From NCBI GenBank assembly GCA_027306995.1, contig DAHUXS010000013.1, positions 451,803 to 515,802 on the forward strand: a stretch of DNA of 64,000 bases. The letters are read 5' to 3'. The position numbers and the translations under genes were made by a program. Under the pieces are notes generated by a model that was not told the origin of the DNA, made no database searches, and saw only the letters and a list, made by a program, of their open reading frames with translations. This DNA is from Lysobacter sp. (GTDB taxonomy: Bacteria > Pseudomonadota > Gammaproteobacteria > Xanthomonadales > Xanthomonadaceae). Positions within the stretch are counted from its first letter, which is position 1, and each line of letters begins with the position of its first letter. Shown here piece by piece: positions 8,383 through 17,500 of the stretch.

Positions 8383-8592
8383 ATGAGCGTCGTCGATCCA
8401 CTCGATTCCACGCAAGCGATGATGACCATCAACCGGCTGTTCAAGTCGGAGTTCGGGGAAGTGCGTCTGATCGTCAAGGGGTTAAACGCCGTGGAGGCGA
8501 AGACGCTCTACACCCTTTGCAAGATCGGCATGCAGGCCGCGATGGACGATGCACTTCTTGAAGTGGAAGACACCGTAGCGCTGGAAGCCTGA
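8383..8592 (+). CDS. Small protein B, paralogue of the gene at 7774 (unknown function)
   Basis: 69 residues with a GGGGG ribosome site 6-10 bp upstream. Shares F-K-S-E-F-G-E-V-R-L...N-A-V-E-A-K-T-L-x-x-L-C-K-I-G with small protein A and adds an acidic C-terminal tail (EVEDTVALEA). No signal peptide or membrane helix. Function unknown. It starts downstream of its own palindrome-containing promoter region, separated from the structured RNA by a terminator. Confidence 0.72.
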   Translation: MSVVDPLDSTQAMMTINRLFKSEFGEVRLIVKGLNAVEAKTLYTLCKIGMQAAMDDALLEVEDTVALEA

Positions 8593-8647
8593 GGCCGGGC
8601 TGCGTCGGGAATATCCGGGGAGAGCGGTAGAGGGCAGGGGGTATGTC

Positions 8648-8702
8648 GGGGGAGGCGCGAGGGGGAGCGCCTCTCCTTGACATTTTAATCCGGGTATAAA
8701 AT
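8648..8702 (+). promoter_or_regulatory. Stem-loop followed by TATAAAAT box upstream of the DUF2239 gene
   Basis: GAGGCGC/GCGCCTC stem (8652-8658 with 8667-8673), then TTGACA (8677-8682) and TATAAAAT (8695-8702). The hexamers are only 12 bp apart, so they are not a standard pair. TATAAAAT alone could be the -10 of the following gene, which argues against the overlapping ATG at 8701 as translation start. Confidence 0.35.
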
Positions 8703-8733
8703 GATGCGCAGACCCCGGATTCCGTGCCTGCGC

Positions 8734-9330
8734 ATGTCTTATAGCCCCAATACTCGTTGCACCGCCTTCGTCGACGGTCGTCGCGTCGCCGCCGGCGAGC
8801 TGCGCCATGTCGCCATCAAGGCCAAGCAGGCGGTGGATGCCCGCGCGAATGCGCAGTTGCTGGTCTTCGACGACCGCGACGGCAGCCAGATCGAGCTGGA
8901 CCTGCGCGGCAACATGTCCGACCTGATGCAGCGCCTCAGCGGCGAGGCACCGATCGCGGCCCCGCAGGACGAAACACCTGCGCGTCGTGGCCGCGGCCGT
9001 CCGCGCCTGGGCGTGGTCGCGCGCGAAGTCACGCTGTTGCCGCGGCATTGGCAGTGGTTGAACGCGCAGCCCGGTGGCGCATCGGTGGCCTTGCGCAAGT
9101 TGGTGGAGGATGCGCGCCGCAACCGCGCGCAATCCGATCGCGCCCGCGGTTGCCAGGAAGCCGCGTACCGCTTCATGCACGCGATGGCCGGCAACCTGCC
9201 GGGCTTCGAGGAAGCGACGCGCGCGTTGTTCGCGCAGGACGTCGCCGGACTCGAACAACACATGGCCGGCTGGCCCGACGACATCCGCGAGCACGCCTTG
9301 ATGCTCGCGGCCGACGCCCTGCATCACTGA
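8734..9330 (+). CDS. DUF2239 family protein
   Basis: 198 residues from ATG 8734; an in-frame ATG at 8701 is rejected because it overlaps a TATAAAAT box and adds an unconserved Arg-rich extension. Family features: N-terminal T-A-F-V-D-G-R-R-V-A-A-G, LLVFDDRDG, then RRGRGRPRLGVVAREVTLL followed by PRHWQWLNAQPGGASVALRKLV, the signature block of DUF2239. Biochemical role unknown. The MFS gene begins 8 bp after its stop, so the two are probably co-transcribed. Confidence 0.85.
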   Translation: MSYSPNTRCTAFVDGRRVAAGELRHVAIKAKQAVDARANAQLLVFDDRDGSQIELDLRGNMSDLMQRLSGEAPIAAPQDETPARRGRGRPRLGVVAREVTLLPRHWQWLNAQPGGASVALRKLVEDARRNRAQSDRARGCQEAAYRFMHAMAGNLPGFEEATRALFAQDVAGLEQHMAGWPDDIREHALMLAADALHH

Positions 9331-9338
9331 GCGCATCC

Positions 9339-10607
9339 ATGGACGCAACCACGCAACCACAGGTGCGGCGCGCCGCCGTCATCTTCATCTTCATCACCGT
9401 GATGCTCGACGTGCTGGCGATCGGCGTGATCATCCCGGTGCTGCCGCACATCATCAAGGACATGGCCGGAGGCAGCTTCATCGAGGCCACGCGCTGGAGC
9501 GGCTGGTTCGGCACCGCTTTCATGGTGATGCAATTCGTGTTCACGCCGGTGCAGGGCGCGTTGTCCGATCACTTCGGCCGCCGCCCGATCATCCTGTTGT
9601 CGAACCTCGGCCTCGGCCTCGATTTCATGCTGATGGCGCTGGTCAACACGCTGCCATTGCTGTTCATCGGCCGCATCATTTCCGGCATCACCTCGGCCAG
9701 CTTCAGCACCGCGAACGCCTATATCGCCGACGTCACGCCGTTCGACAAGCGGGCCGCCGCGTTCGGCATGATCGGTGCGGCGTTTGGACTCGGCTTCATC
9801 ATCGGGCCCGCACTCGGCAGCACGTTGTCGCACTGGGGCGCGCGCGCACCGTTCTGGGCCGCAGCCGTCCTTTCGCTCGCCAACTTCTGCTACGGCCTGT
9901 TCGTGCTGCCGGAATCGCTGCCGAAGGAGCGCCGCGTCGCCACCAACTGGAAACAGGCCAACCCGGTCGGCGCCCTGATCGGTTCGGCAAAGTTGCTCAA
10001 GCGCTATCCGCAGGTCTCCGCGATGGCCTTCGTGGTGTTCCTGTTCGCGCTGGCGCAGTACGCCTACAACGCCACCTTCGTGCTCAACGTCGACTATCGC
10101 TTCCATTGGGGCGAGCAGCAGGTCGGCTATGTGCTCGGGCTGGTCGGCGTGCTCACCGCGATCGTCCAGGGCTGGCTCGTCGGCAAGCTCATTCCGAAGC
10201 TGGGCGAACGTCGCGCGCTGTTGCTCGGCACGCTGTGCGGACTGATCGCGCTCACCGGTTACGGCCTGACCCCACACGGCTGGGTGTTCATCGCATTGAT
10301 GCCGCTGGGTGCGCTGATGGGCATGGCCGGACCGGTGGTGCAGTCGGTGATGACGCGCCAGGTCGATCCCCACGAACAGGGCCGGTTGCAGGGTGCGCTG
10401 GCCTCGCTGCAGAGCGTTGCCGGGATGATCGGGCCGCTGCTGTTCACCCGGGTGTTCGCCCATTTCATCGATCCCAAGACGCCGCTGCAGATTCCGGGCT
10501 CGCCCTTCCTGTTGTCGGCCCTGCTGATTGCGATGGCGCTGGTGGTGGCGTGGCGCAGTACGCAAGCGATGACTTCCGGCACGGGTGCGGAGGCTGCCGC
10601 TGCGTAG
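9339..10607 (+). CDS. Major facilitator superfamily transporter, TetA/multidrug type
   Basis: 422 residues with about 12 hydrophobic segments. The loop between TM2 and TM3 carries the MFS motif G-A-L-S-D-H-F-G-R-R-P, and TM5 carries G-F-I-I-G-P-A-L-G-S, as in the drug:H+ antiporter-1 (TetA) group. Inner-membrane exporter; the substrate cannot be read from sequence. It follows the DUF2239 gene by 8 bp. No adjacent dedicated regulator, so specific drug resistance is not implied. Confidence 0.88.
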   Translation: MDATTQPQVRRAAVIFIFITVMLDVLAIGVIIPVLPHIIKDMAGGSFIEATRWSGWFGTAFMVMQFVFTPVQGALSDHFGRRPIILLSNLGLGLDFMLMALVNTLPLLFIGRIISGITSASFSTANAYIADVTPFDKRAAAFGMIGAAFGLGFIIGPALGSTLSHWGARAPFWAAAVLSLANFCYGLFVLPESLPKERRVATNWKQANPVGALIGSAKLLKRYPQVSAMAFVVFLFALAQYAYNATFVLNVDYRFHWGEQQVGYVLGLVGVLTAIVQGWLVGKLIPKLGERRALLLGTLCGLIALTGYGLTPHGWVFIALMPLGALMGMAGPVVQSVMTRQVDPHEQGRLQGALASLQSVAGMIGPLLFTRVFAHFIDPKTPLQIPGSPFLLSALLIAMALVVAWRSTQAMTSGTGAEAAAA

Positions 10608-10640
10608 GATGGGACGGTTATCCGCCGGAGCCCTTCATCC

Positions 10641-12551
10641 ATGTTGCGTCGCAGCTTGCCCGCCCTCGCCATTCTCCCCCTCGCGCTCGCATCCGCCCTC
10701 GCCTCGGCGCAGACGGTGCCGGAGCCCAAGGACGTCGATTTCCCTGGTGGCCCCGTCACCATCGAAGTCGATGCCACCGATCTTTCCCAGCGCATCTTCA
10801 AGGTCAAGGAAGTCATTCCCGCCAGTCAGGGCACGCTGACCCTGCTGTACTCGCAGTGGATTCCCGGCCAGCACAGCCCGAGTGGCCCGATCGACAAGAT
10901 GGCCGGCTTCGTGTTCACCGCCAACGGCAAGCGCCTGAGCTGGAAGCGCGATCCCGCCAACGTCTACGCCTTCCATGTCGAAGTGCCGGCAGGCGCGTCC
11001 AGCGTAACGGCTGAATATCAGTACCTGTCGCCGGCGAGCAGCGCCGAAGGCGGCGCGGCGATGACGCCGAAGCTGCTCAACCTGAAGTGGAACACCGTGC
11101 TGCTGTATCCGGCCGGTTACTACGGCGCGCGCATTCCGTTCGTCGCCAAGGTGCGTTACCCGACTGGCTGGACCGCGTTCACCGCGCTCGATGTCGCATC
11201 GAAGGCCGGCGACGTCGTCACCTACAAGCAGGAACCGTTCGACATCCTGGTCGATTCGCCGGTGTTCGCCGGTCGCTACGCCAAGGACTACGACCTGACG
11301 CCGGAAGGCAGCAAGGTGCCGGTGCACCTGAGCGTGGTCGCCGACGAAGCGGACCAGCTCGTCGCCAAGCCCAAGCATCTCGAGCAGCACAAGGAACTGG
11401 TGCGCCAGGCGCTCAAGCTCTACGGCGGCCAGCACTACGATCACTACAACCTGTTGTTCTCGCTGTCGGAACAGCTGACCGGCAACGGCCTGGAACACCA
11501 GCGTTCCAGCGAGAACGGCGTCGATACCGGCTACTTCAAGGACTGGAACGAGAAGGACGGCAGCTATGACCTGTTGCCGCACGAATACACCCACTCCTGG
11601 AACGGCAAGTACCGCCGCGGCGCCGACCTGTGGGTGCCGAATCTCAACACCCCGATGCAGGACTCGCTGCTGTGGGTGTACGAAGGCCAGACCCAGTACT
11701 GGGGCAACGTGCTGGCGGCGCGTTCCGGCCTGCGTCCGATCGATCGTTCGCGTGACACCCTGGCGATGGTCGTCGCGACGTACCAGGACAACCGCCCGGG
11801 CCTGCAGTGGCGCAGCGTGCAGGACACCACCAACGATCCGACCATCGCCCAGCGTCGTCCCAAGCCGTATCGCGGCTACCAGATGAGCGAGGACTACTAT
11901 TCCGCCGGCCAGCTGATCTGGTTGGGCGCCGACGCGATCATCCGCCAGAAGACCAATAACCAGAAGTCGCTGGACGATTTTGCCAAGGCCTTCTTCGGCG
12001 TCAACGACGGCGAATGGCGCAAGCAGAACACCTACAAGTTCGAAGACGTGGTCGCCACGCTCAACGGCGTCGTGCCCTACGACTGGGCGAACTACCTGCG
12101 TGATCGCCTCGACGGCCGCGTGCCGTTCGCCAACACCATCGAATCCACCGGCTGGAAGCTGGTCTACAAGGACGAGCCGAACGCCGCCGCCAAGGCGGGT
12201 GGCCGTCGCGGCGGCGGTGGTGGCGGTGACTTCGTCTATTCGATCGGCCTGGCGCTGGACAAGGACGGCAAGGTCGGCGAAGCGCGCTGGGACGGTCCGG
12301 CCTTCAACGCCGGCATCGGCACCGGCAACACGATCGTCGCGGTCAACGATGTCGAGTACAGCAAGGACGCGCTCAGCGATGCGATCAAGGCCGCCAAGAC
12401 CGACAAGGCGCCGATTCGCTTGCTGGTCAAGGACTTCAACCAGTACCGCAACGTCAGCCTCGACTATCACGGCGGCCTGCGTTACCCCGCCTTGGAGCGT
12501 ATCCCCAATACTCAGGATTATCTGACGGACATCTTCTCGCCGAAGAAGTAA
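10641..12551 (+). CDS. M61 family (glycyl aminopeptidase-like) metallopeptidase with PDZ domain
   Basis: 636 residues. A Sec signal peptide covers about residues 1-23 (SALASA cleavage). Zinc motif H314-E-Y-T-H318 sits in the M61 context HEYTHSWNGKYRR, with the downstream Glu ligand probably in WVYEGQTQYWG. An N-terminal beta domain precedes it. After a Gly/Arg-rich insert (about 515-530), the C-terminus is PDZ-like (SIGLALDKDGKV...PAFNAGIGTGNTIVAVNDVEY). Likely a periplasmic or exported peptidase. A monocistronic unit by spacing. Confidence 0.93.
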   Translation: MLRRSLPALAILPLALASALASAQTVPEPKDVDFPGGPVTIEVDATDLSQRIFKVKEVIPASQGTLTLLYSQWIPGQHSPSGPIDKMAGFVFTANGKRLSWKRDPANVYAFHVEVPAGASSVTAEYQYLSPASSAEGGAAMTPKLLNLKWNTVLLYPAGYYGARIPFVAKVRYPTGWTAFTALDVASKAGDVVTYKQEPFDILVDSPVFAGRYAKDYDLTPEGSKVPVHLSVVADEADQLVAKPKHLEQHKELVRQALKLYGGQHYDHYNLLFSLSEQLTGNGLEHQRSSENGVDTGYFKDWNEKDGSYDLLPHEYTHSWNGKYRRGADLWVPNLNTPMQDSLLWVYEGQTQYWGNVLAARSGLRPIDRSRDTLAMVVATYQDNRPGLQWRSVQDTTNDPTIAQRRPKPYRGYQMSEDYYSAGQLIWLGADAIIRQKTNNQKSLDDFAKAFFGVNDGEWRKQNTYKFEDVVATLNGVVPYDWANYLRDRLDGRVPFANTIESTGWKLVYKDEPNAAAKAGGRRGGGGGGDFVYSIGLALDKDGKVGEARWDGPAFNAGIGTGNTIVAVNDVEYSKDALSDAIKAAKTDKAPIRLLVKDFNQYRNVSLDYHGGLRYPALERIPNTQDYLTDIFSPKK

Positions 12552-12579
12552 TCTATTGCCGGAGGGGACCACCGGAGCG

Positions 12580-12622
12580 GTCCGTATGTGAGGCTGATCT
12601 AATCAGGCATTCACGTACGGAC
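12580..12622. repeat. Long imperfect hairpin between M61 and YkuD genes
   Basis: GTCCGTATGTGA (12580-12591) pairs with TCACGTACGGAC (12611-12622) with one mismatch, extended by CTGAT/ATCAG inside. No T tract follows, so it is not a classical terminator. It could stabilise or attenuate RNA between the two genes. Confidence 0.4.
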
Positions 12623-12659
12623 TGCTACCGTGGAAACGGCAATATCCGGGGATATGAAA

Positions 12660-13571
12660 ATGCGTACGTGGTGGTTGGCGATCGCGATGGCACTGGCTGC
12701 TGCCGGTGCCCAGGCGGACGTCCCGAAGACAGCGCCCAAGGCGAAGACCAAACCGGCGGCGACGGCGGCCAAGACCAGCGCCGTGCCGATTCCGGCGACC
12801 CAGCAGGACATCGATGCCGATGCGGCGATCCTGCAGCCTGGCAGTTTTTCCTGGGCGCCAGATCGTTCGCCGAACGGTCCCGTGGTCCTGGTGGTCAGCC
12901 TGCCCGAACAGCGCATGCACGTATATCGCAATGGCGTGCGCATCGCCGTCTCCACCGTCAGCACCGGCATCAAGGGTCGCGATACCCCGCCCGGCAGCTA
13001 TGAAATCCTGCAAAAACAGCTGATGCACCACTCCAACCTGTATGACGACGCGCCGATGCCGTTCATGCAGCGCATCACCTGGGATGGACTCGCGCTGCAC
13101 GCCGGTCGCCTGCCCGGCCATCCGGCCAGCCACGGTTGCGTGCGCCTGCCGCGCGCCTTCGCCGAGAAGCTCTACGGCATCACCAAGCTGGGCGCGCGCG
13201 TGGTGATCAGCGAAGACAGTGGTCTTGGCGATCTCGACAACCTGGTGCATCCGGGACCGGACGCGCCGATCGATGCGATCAGCGGCCTGCCCATCCTCGA
13301 TGCCTCCCCGGGCGTGTTGCCGCCACCGAAGCAGCTGGCGAAGAAGGACGACGCCAAGTCCGGCAAGAAGGCCAAGACGGACGCCGACAGCAGCGATCAA
13401 GCGCCGACTCCGGCGACCACGGATGCCGCAATCGCCCCGGCTGCCGAGCCGAAGCCTGAACCATTGCCAACTCCGATCGACGACCCGGCGATGAAGGTCC
13501 AGAAGCCCGCCGAGGACACCAAAAATCAGGAAGTTCCGGCCGCGCCGGCGCCCGCCAAGCCCGCGCGCTGA
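12660..13571 (+). CDS. YkuD-type L,D-transpeptidase, secreted
   Basis: 303 residues from ATG 12660, chosen because the CCGGGGA ribosome site is 7-8 bp upstream; ATG 12654 and GTG 12630 are alternatives. Signal peptide ends near GAQA. The catalytic domain (about 70-185) has VVSLPEQRMHVYRNG, STGIKGRDTPPG and the active-site motif S-H158-G-C160-V-R with an upstream His in LHAGRLPGHPA. The long C-terminal tail is rich in Lys/Ala/Pro and disordered. It would form 3-3 crosslinks or attach proteins to peptidoglycan in the periplasm. Confidence 0.9.
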   Translation: MRTWWLAIAMALAAAGAQADVPKTAPKAKTKPAATAAKTSAVPIPATQQDIDADAAILQPGSFSWAPDRSPNGPVVLVVSLPEQRMHVYRNGVRIAVSTVSTGIKGRDTPPGSYEILQKQLMHHSNLYDDAPMPFMQRITWDGLALHAGRLPGHPASHGCVRLPRAFAEKLYGITKLGARVVISEDSGLGDLDNLVHPGPDAPIDAISGLPILDASPGVLPPPKQLAKKDDAKSGKKAKTDADSSDQAPTPATTDAAIAPAAEPKPEPLPTPIDDPAMKVQKPAEDTKNQEVPAAPAPAKPAR

Positions 13572-13584
13572 GCGGCTTCCAGCC

Positions 13585-13629
13585 GTCTGAATGCGGGGGC
13601 GGGCCCCGTTTTGAGTTCCGCATTCAGAC
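13585..13629 (+). terminator. Nested terminator/long inverted repeat
   Basis: Inner hairpin CGGGG-N5-CCCCG (13594-13608) followed by TTTT is a plausible terminator for the upstream L,D-transpeptidase gene. An outer perfect 12-bp inverted repeat (GTCTGAATGCGG at 13585-13596, CCGCATTCAGAC at 13618-13629) overlaps it and could form an alternative structure. Confidence 0.6.
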
Positions 13630-13662
13630 AAATCAAGAGCTTGTGCGTGTATTGTCACGCAC

Positions 13663-14508
13663 ATGAGGAAACTTCACGCGGTCTTCATCTCGCTCGCGGC
13701 GTCCACGTTGATGAGCTGTTCCACGGTCCCCGAGCATGGTGCATCCGCGTCAGCCGTCGTCGTGCCCCCGGCACGTGCGGCCCAAGGCGTGATCGAACGC
13801 CTCCCCGATGCCTCATCCACCCAGCTCGATCCCAACGCCGCCACCTTGGCGCGCCTGGAAACGCTGGCGCCGGAAGCCGATCCCGGCGTGCTGGCGCTGG
13901 CGCTGGAAGCGCGCAACTGCGCGATCCGCAGTGGCGAGGTCGACCAGGACGCCAAGTTGGCGGTGATCGACTATTCGCGGCCGTCCACCGACAAGCGCCT
14001 GTGGGTGTTCGACGTCGCTCATGACCAATTGCTGTTCCGCGAGCTGGTGGCCCATGGCCAGGGCAGCGGCGACAACTACGCGACGCATTTCTCCAACCAG
14101 GACAACAGCCACCAGACCAGTCTCGGGCTGTTCCTGACCGCCGAAACCTATATCGGCAACAACGGCTATTCGCTCAAGCTTGACGGCGTCGAACGCGGCT
14201 TCAACGACAACGCCCGTTCGCGTGCGATCGTCATGCACGGCGCGTGGTACGTGACTCCCGAGATGGTGGCGAGCAAAGGTCGTATCGGTCGCAGCCATGG
14301 CTGCCCGGCGCTGAACCAAGGCATCGCGCGCCGGGTGATCGACACCATGAAGGGCCGCCAGTTGCTGTTCTCCTACGCCAACGATGCGGCGTGGCTGCAT
14401 CGCGGACAGTCGTTCGCCTGCGATGGCCGCAGCGCCGACCAGATCGTGGCCGCAGCGCGCGCGCTGCGTGGCGGCATGCAGCGGATGGCCGCCGCTTCGG
14501 CACCCTGA
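13663..14508 (+). CDS. Lipoprotein with murein L,D-transpeptidase catalytic domain (YkuD_2 family)
   Basis: 281 residues. Lipoprotein signal with lipobox L-M-S-C at about residue 19. The catalytic part resembles the YkuD_2 branch: DYSRPSTDKRLWVFDV, AHGQGSG, N-N-G-Y-S-L-K-L-D-G-x-E-R-G, IVMHGAWYV and the active-site segment G-R-S-H-G-C214-P-A-L. It lies directly after a classical YkuD enzyme but belongs to a distinct subfamily. Predicted lipid-anchored periplasmic protein acting on peptidoglycan. A bidirectional terminator follows. Confidence 0.9.
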   Translation: MRKLHAVFISLAASTLMSCSTVPEHGASASAVVVPPARAAQGVIERLPDASSTQLDPNAATLARLETLAPEADPGVLALALEARNCAIRSGEVDQDAKLAVIDYSRPSTDKRLWVFDVAHDQLLFRELVAHGQGSGDNYATHFSNQDNSHQTSLGLFLTAETYIGNNGYSLKLDGVERGFNDNARSRAIVMHGAWYVTPEMVASKGRIGRSHGCPALNQGIARRVIDTMKGRQLLFSYANDAAWLHRGQSFACDGRSADQIVAAARALRGGMQRMAAASAP

Positions 14509-14529
14509 GCCCGGATCCGTGACGCAACA

Positions 14530-14555
14530 AAAAGCCCCGCCGAAGCGGGGCTTTT
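14530..14555. terminator. Bidirectional intrinsic terminator
   Basis: AAAAGCCCCGC-CGAA-GCGGGGCTTTT: a 7-bp GC stem with flanking A and T tracts on both sides. It sits between two convergent genes (stops at 14508 and 14576) and can serve both. Confidence 0.9.
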
Positions 14556-14575
14556 GTTTTGCCTGGAAGTAACGG

Positions 14576-17500
14576 TTACGCCACCTGCACCACGCGCAAC
14601 GGGTTGCTCCACTCCTTGAGCAGTTCCGCTTCGCGTGCCTTGGCCTTGGCGAAGTTCGCTTCCTTGACGTGGCCGTAGCCGCGGATGTGTTCCGGCACGC
14701 TGGCGATTTCGGCGGCGAGGCCGACGTTGCCGGCATCGAGCGTCTTCAGCAGCGTCTCGATGGTCGCACGGTAGTCCTCGATCAGCTGGCGTTCCATCTT
14801 GCGTTCTTCGGTATAGCCGAACACGTCGAAGGTGCCACCACGCAGCGACTTCAGCTTCGCCAGCTGCTTGAACGCCTTCATCATCCACGGGCCGTACTGC
14901 TTCTTGATCAGGCGACCCTTGGCGTCCTTCTTTGCGAACAACGGCGGCGCGAGGTGGAACTTCAGGGTGACGTCGCCTTCGAACTGCTGGGCGATGCGAC
15001 GCTGGAACTCGCCGCTGGTGTACAGGCGCGCGACTTCGTATTCGTCCTTGTAGGCCATCAGCTTGAACAGGTAGCGCGCGACGGCTTCGGTCAGCGCGGT
15101 GGAACCCGGTGCGTGGCGATGTTCGAAATCGCGGACGTTGTTGACGAAGCCGCGGTAACGCTCGGCGTAGGTGCCGTCCTGGTAGTCGGTGAGGAAGCCG
15201 ACGCGACGCGCGATCACTTCATCGAGCGAACGCGACAGGCGGGCATCGTCCAGCGGCAGGAAGGCGACGCCTTCGTCGAAGTGGGCGGGGACGCGACGGA
15301 TTTCGCTTTCCGAATACGTCGCGGTTGGCGACAGGCCCGACTCGTGGCCTTCGTTGGCGGTCGGCGCGAGCATCGGCAACTTGTGCGGTGTGGCTTCTGC
15401 CTTGGTCGGGGCGTTGCGGACGATGCCGGCGGCCTCGATCACGGCCGGCATGTCGACGGCGGCGAGGCGGCCCCAGGCGAACGCGGTCTTGTTCATCGCG
15501 ACCGCGGCGCCATTCAATTCGACCGCGCGCATCAGCGCCTCGAACGAAATCGGCACCAGTCCCTTCTGCCAGGCATAGCCGAGGATGAAGAGGTTGGCGG
15601 CGATGGCATCGCCCATCAGCGCTGTGGCGAGTTCGGTGGCATCGACGGTCAGCGGTGCGGCACCATCGAGCGCGGTACGCACGGCAGCGACGATGTCGGC
15701 GGCCGGGAACTGCATGTCGGGACGGGTGGTGAAGGTGCCCGGCATCGCTTCGTAGGTGTTCAACACCACCGAGGTGCGACCGGCGCGGATCTTCGACAGC
15801 GCCCAGTAATCATTGACCACCACCATGTCGCAACCGAGCACGAGGTCGGCTTCACCGGCGGCAATACGTACGGCATGGATGTCGTTCGGCGTGCGCGCAA
15901 TGCGGATATGTGTGGTGACGGCGCCGCCCTTCTGGGCGAGACCGGTTTGATCGAGCACGCTGGAGCCCTTGGCTTCGAGATGACCGGCCATGCCGAGCAG
16001 CGCACCGATGGTCACGACGCCAGTGCCGCCGACGCCGGTGATCAGGATGTTCCAGGGCTTGTCGAGATCGGTCGCGAACCGCGGTTCCGGCAGGTCTTCG
16101 AGGCGATGCGCGACGTTGGCGCGCTTGCCCTTCTTCAGCTGGCCGCCTTCGACGGTGACGAAGCTCGGGCAGAAGCCCTCGACGCAGCTGAAGTCCTTGT
16201 TGCAGTTCGACTGGTCGATGTCGCGCTTGCGGCCGAACTCGGTTTCCTTGGGCAGCACCGAGACGCAGAACGATTTCTCGCCGCAGTCGCCGCAGCCTTC
16301 GCAGACCAACGAGTTGATGACGACGCGCTTGTTGGGATCGACCATCTTGCCGCGCTTGCGGCGGCGACGCTTCTCGGTGGCGCAGGTCTGGTCGTAGATC
16401 AGCACCGACGTGCCCTTGACCGTGCGCAGCTGTTCCTGCACGGCTTCCAGTTCGCGGCGGTCGTGGAATTCCACTTCCTTCGGGAACAGATAGCGCTGCC
16501 GCGTCCACTTGGTGATGTCATCCGACACCAGCGCGATGGTGTGCACGCCTTCGGCCAGCATTTGGTGCGCGATCTGCGGGACGCTGAGGGTGCCGTCCAC
16601 CGGCTGGCCGCCGGTCATCGCCACCGCGTCGTTGTAGAGGATCTTGTAGGTGATGTTGACGCCGGCCGCGATCGACTGGCGGATCGCCAGCGAGCCGCTG
16701 TGGAAATAGGTGCCGTCGCCGAGGTTCTGGAAGATGTGCGGGGTGTCAGTGAAGTTCGCCTGGCCCGCCCACGTCACGCCTTCGCCACCCATGTGGGTGA
16801 AGGTGTCGGTGTTGCGATCCATCCACGTCACCATGTAGTGACAGCCGATGCCTGCCGATGCGCGCGAGCCTTCCGGCACCTTGGTCGACGAGTTGTGCGG
16901 GCAACCCGAGCAGTAGTGCGGCACGCGCGGGAAGTTGGCGCGCGGCAGGGCGAGTTCGCCTTCCTTGCCTTCCATCCACGCCAGCACGTTGCGGATCTGC
17001 TCGGAGTCGTGGAAGCGCTGGATGCGCTTGGCGATGACGCCGGCGATGCGCGCGGGCGTCAGTTCGCCGGTCGAGGGCAGGATCCATTCGCCGGACTCGT
17101 CGAACTTGCCGACGATGCTCGGGCGTGCGCCGTCGAAGTTGTAGAACAACTCCTTCATCTGCGACTCGATGAAGCTGTGCTTTTCCTCGACGACGAGGAT
17201 GTCCTGCAGGCCGCGGGCGAAGGCGCGGATGCCCTGCGGTTCCAGCGGCCAGGTCATCGCGACCTTGTAGACGCGGATGCCGAGATCGGCGCAGGCCTTG
17301 GCGTCGAGGCCGAGGTATTCGAGCGCCTGCAGTACGTCGAGATAGCTCTTGCCGGTGGTGACGATGCCGAGGCGCGCGTTGGGCGAATCGATGACGACGC
17401 GATCGAGCTTGTTCGCCCGCGCGAACGCCTGCGCGGCCTTGACCGCATAGCGATGCAGGCGCATTTCCTGGTCGAGCGGCGGATCCGGCCAGCGGATGTT

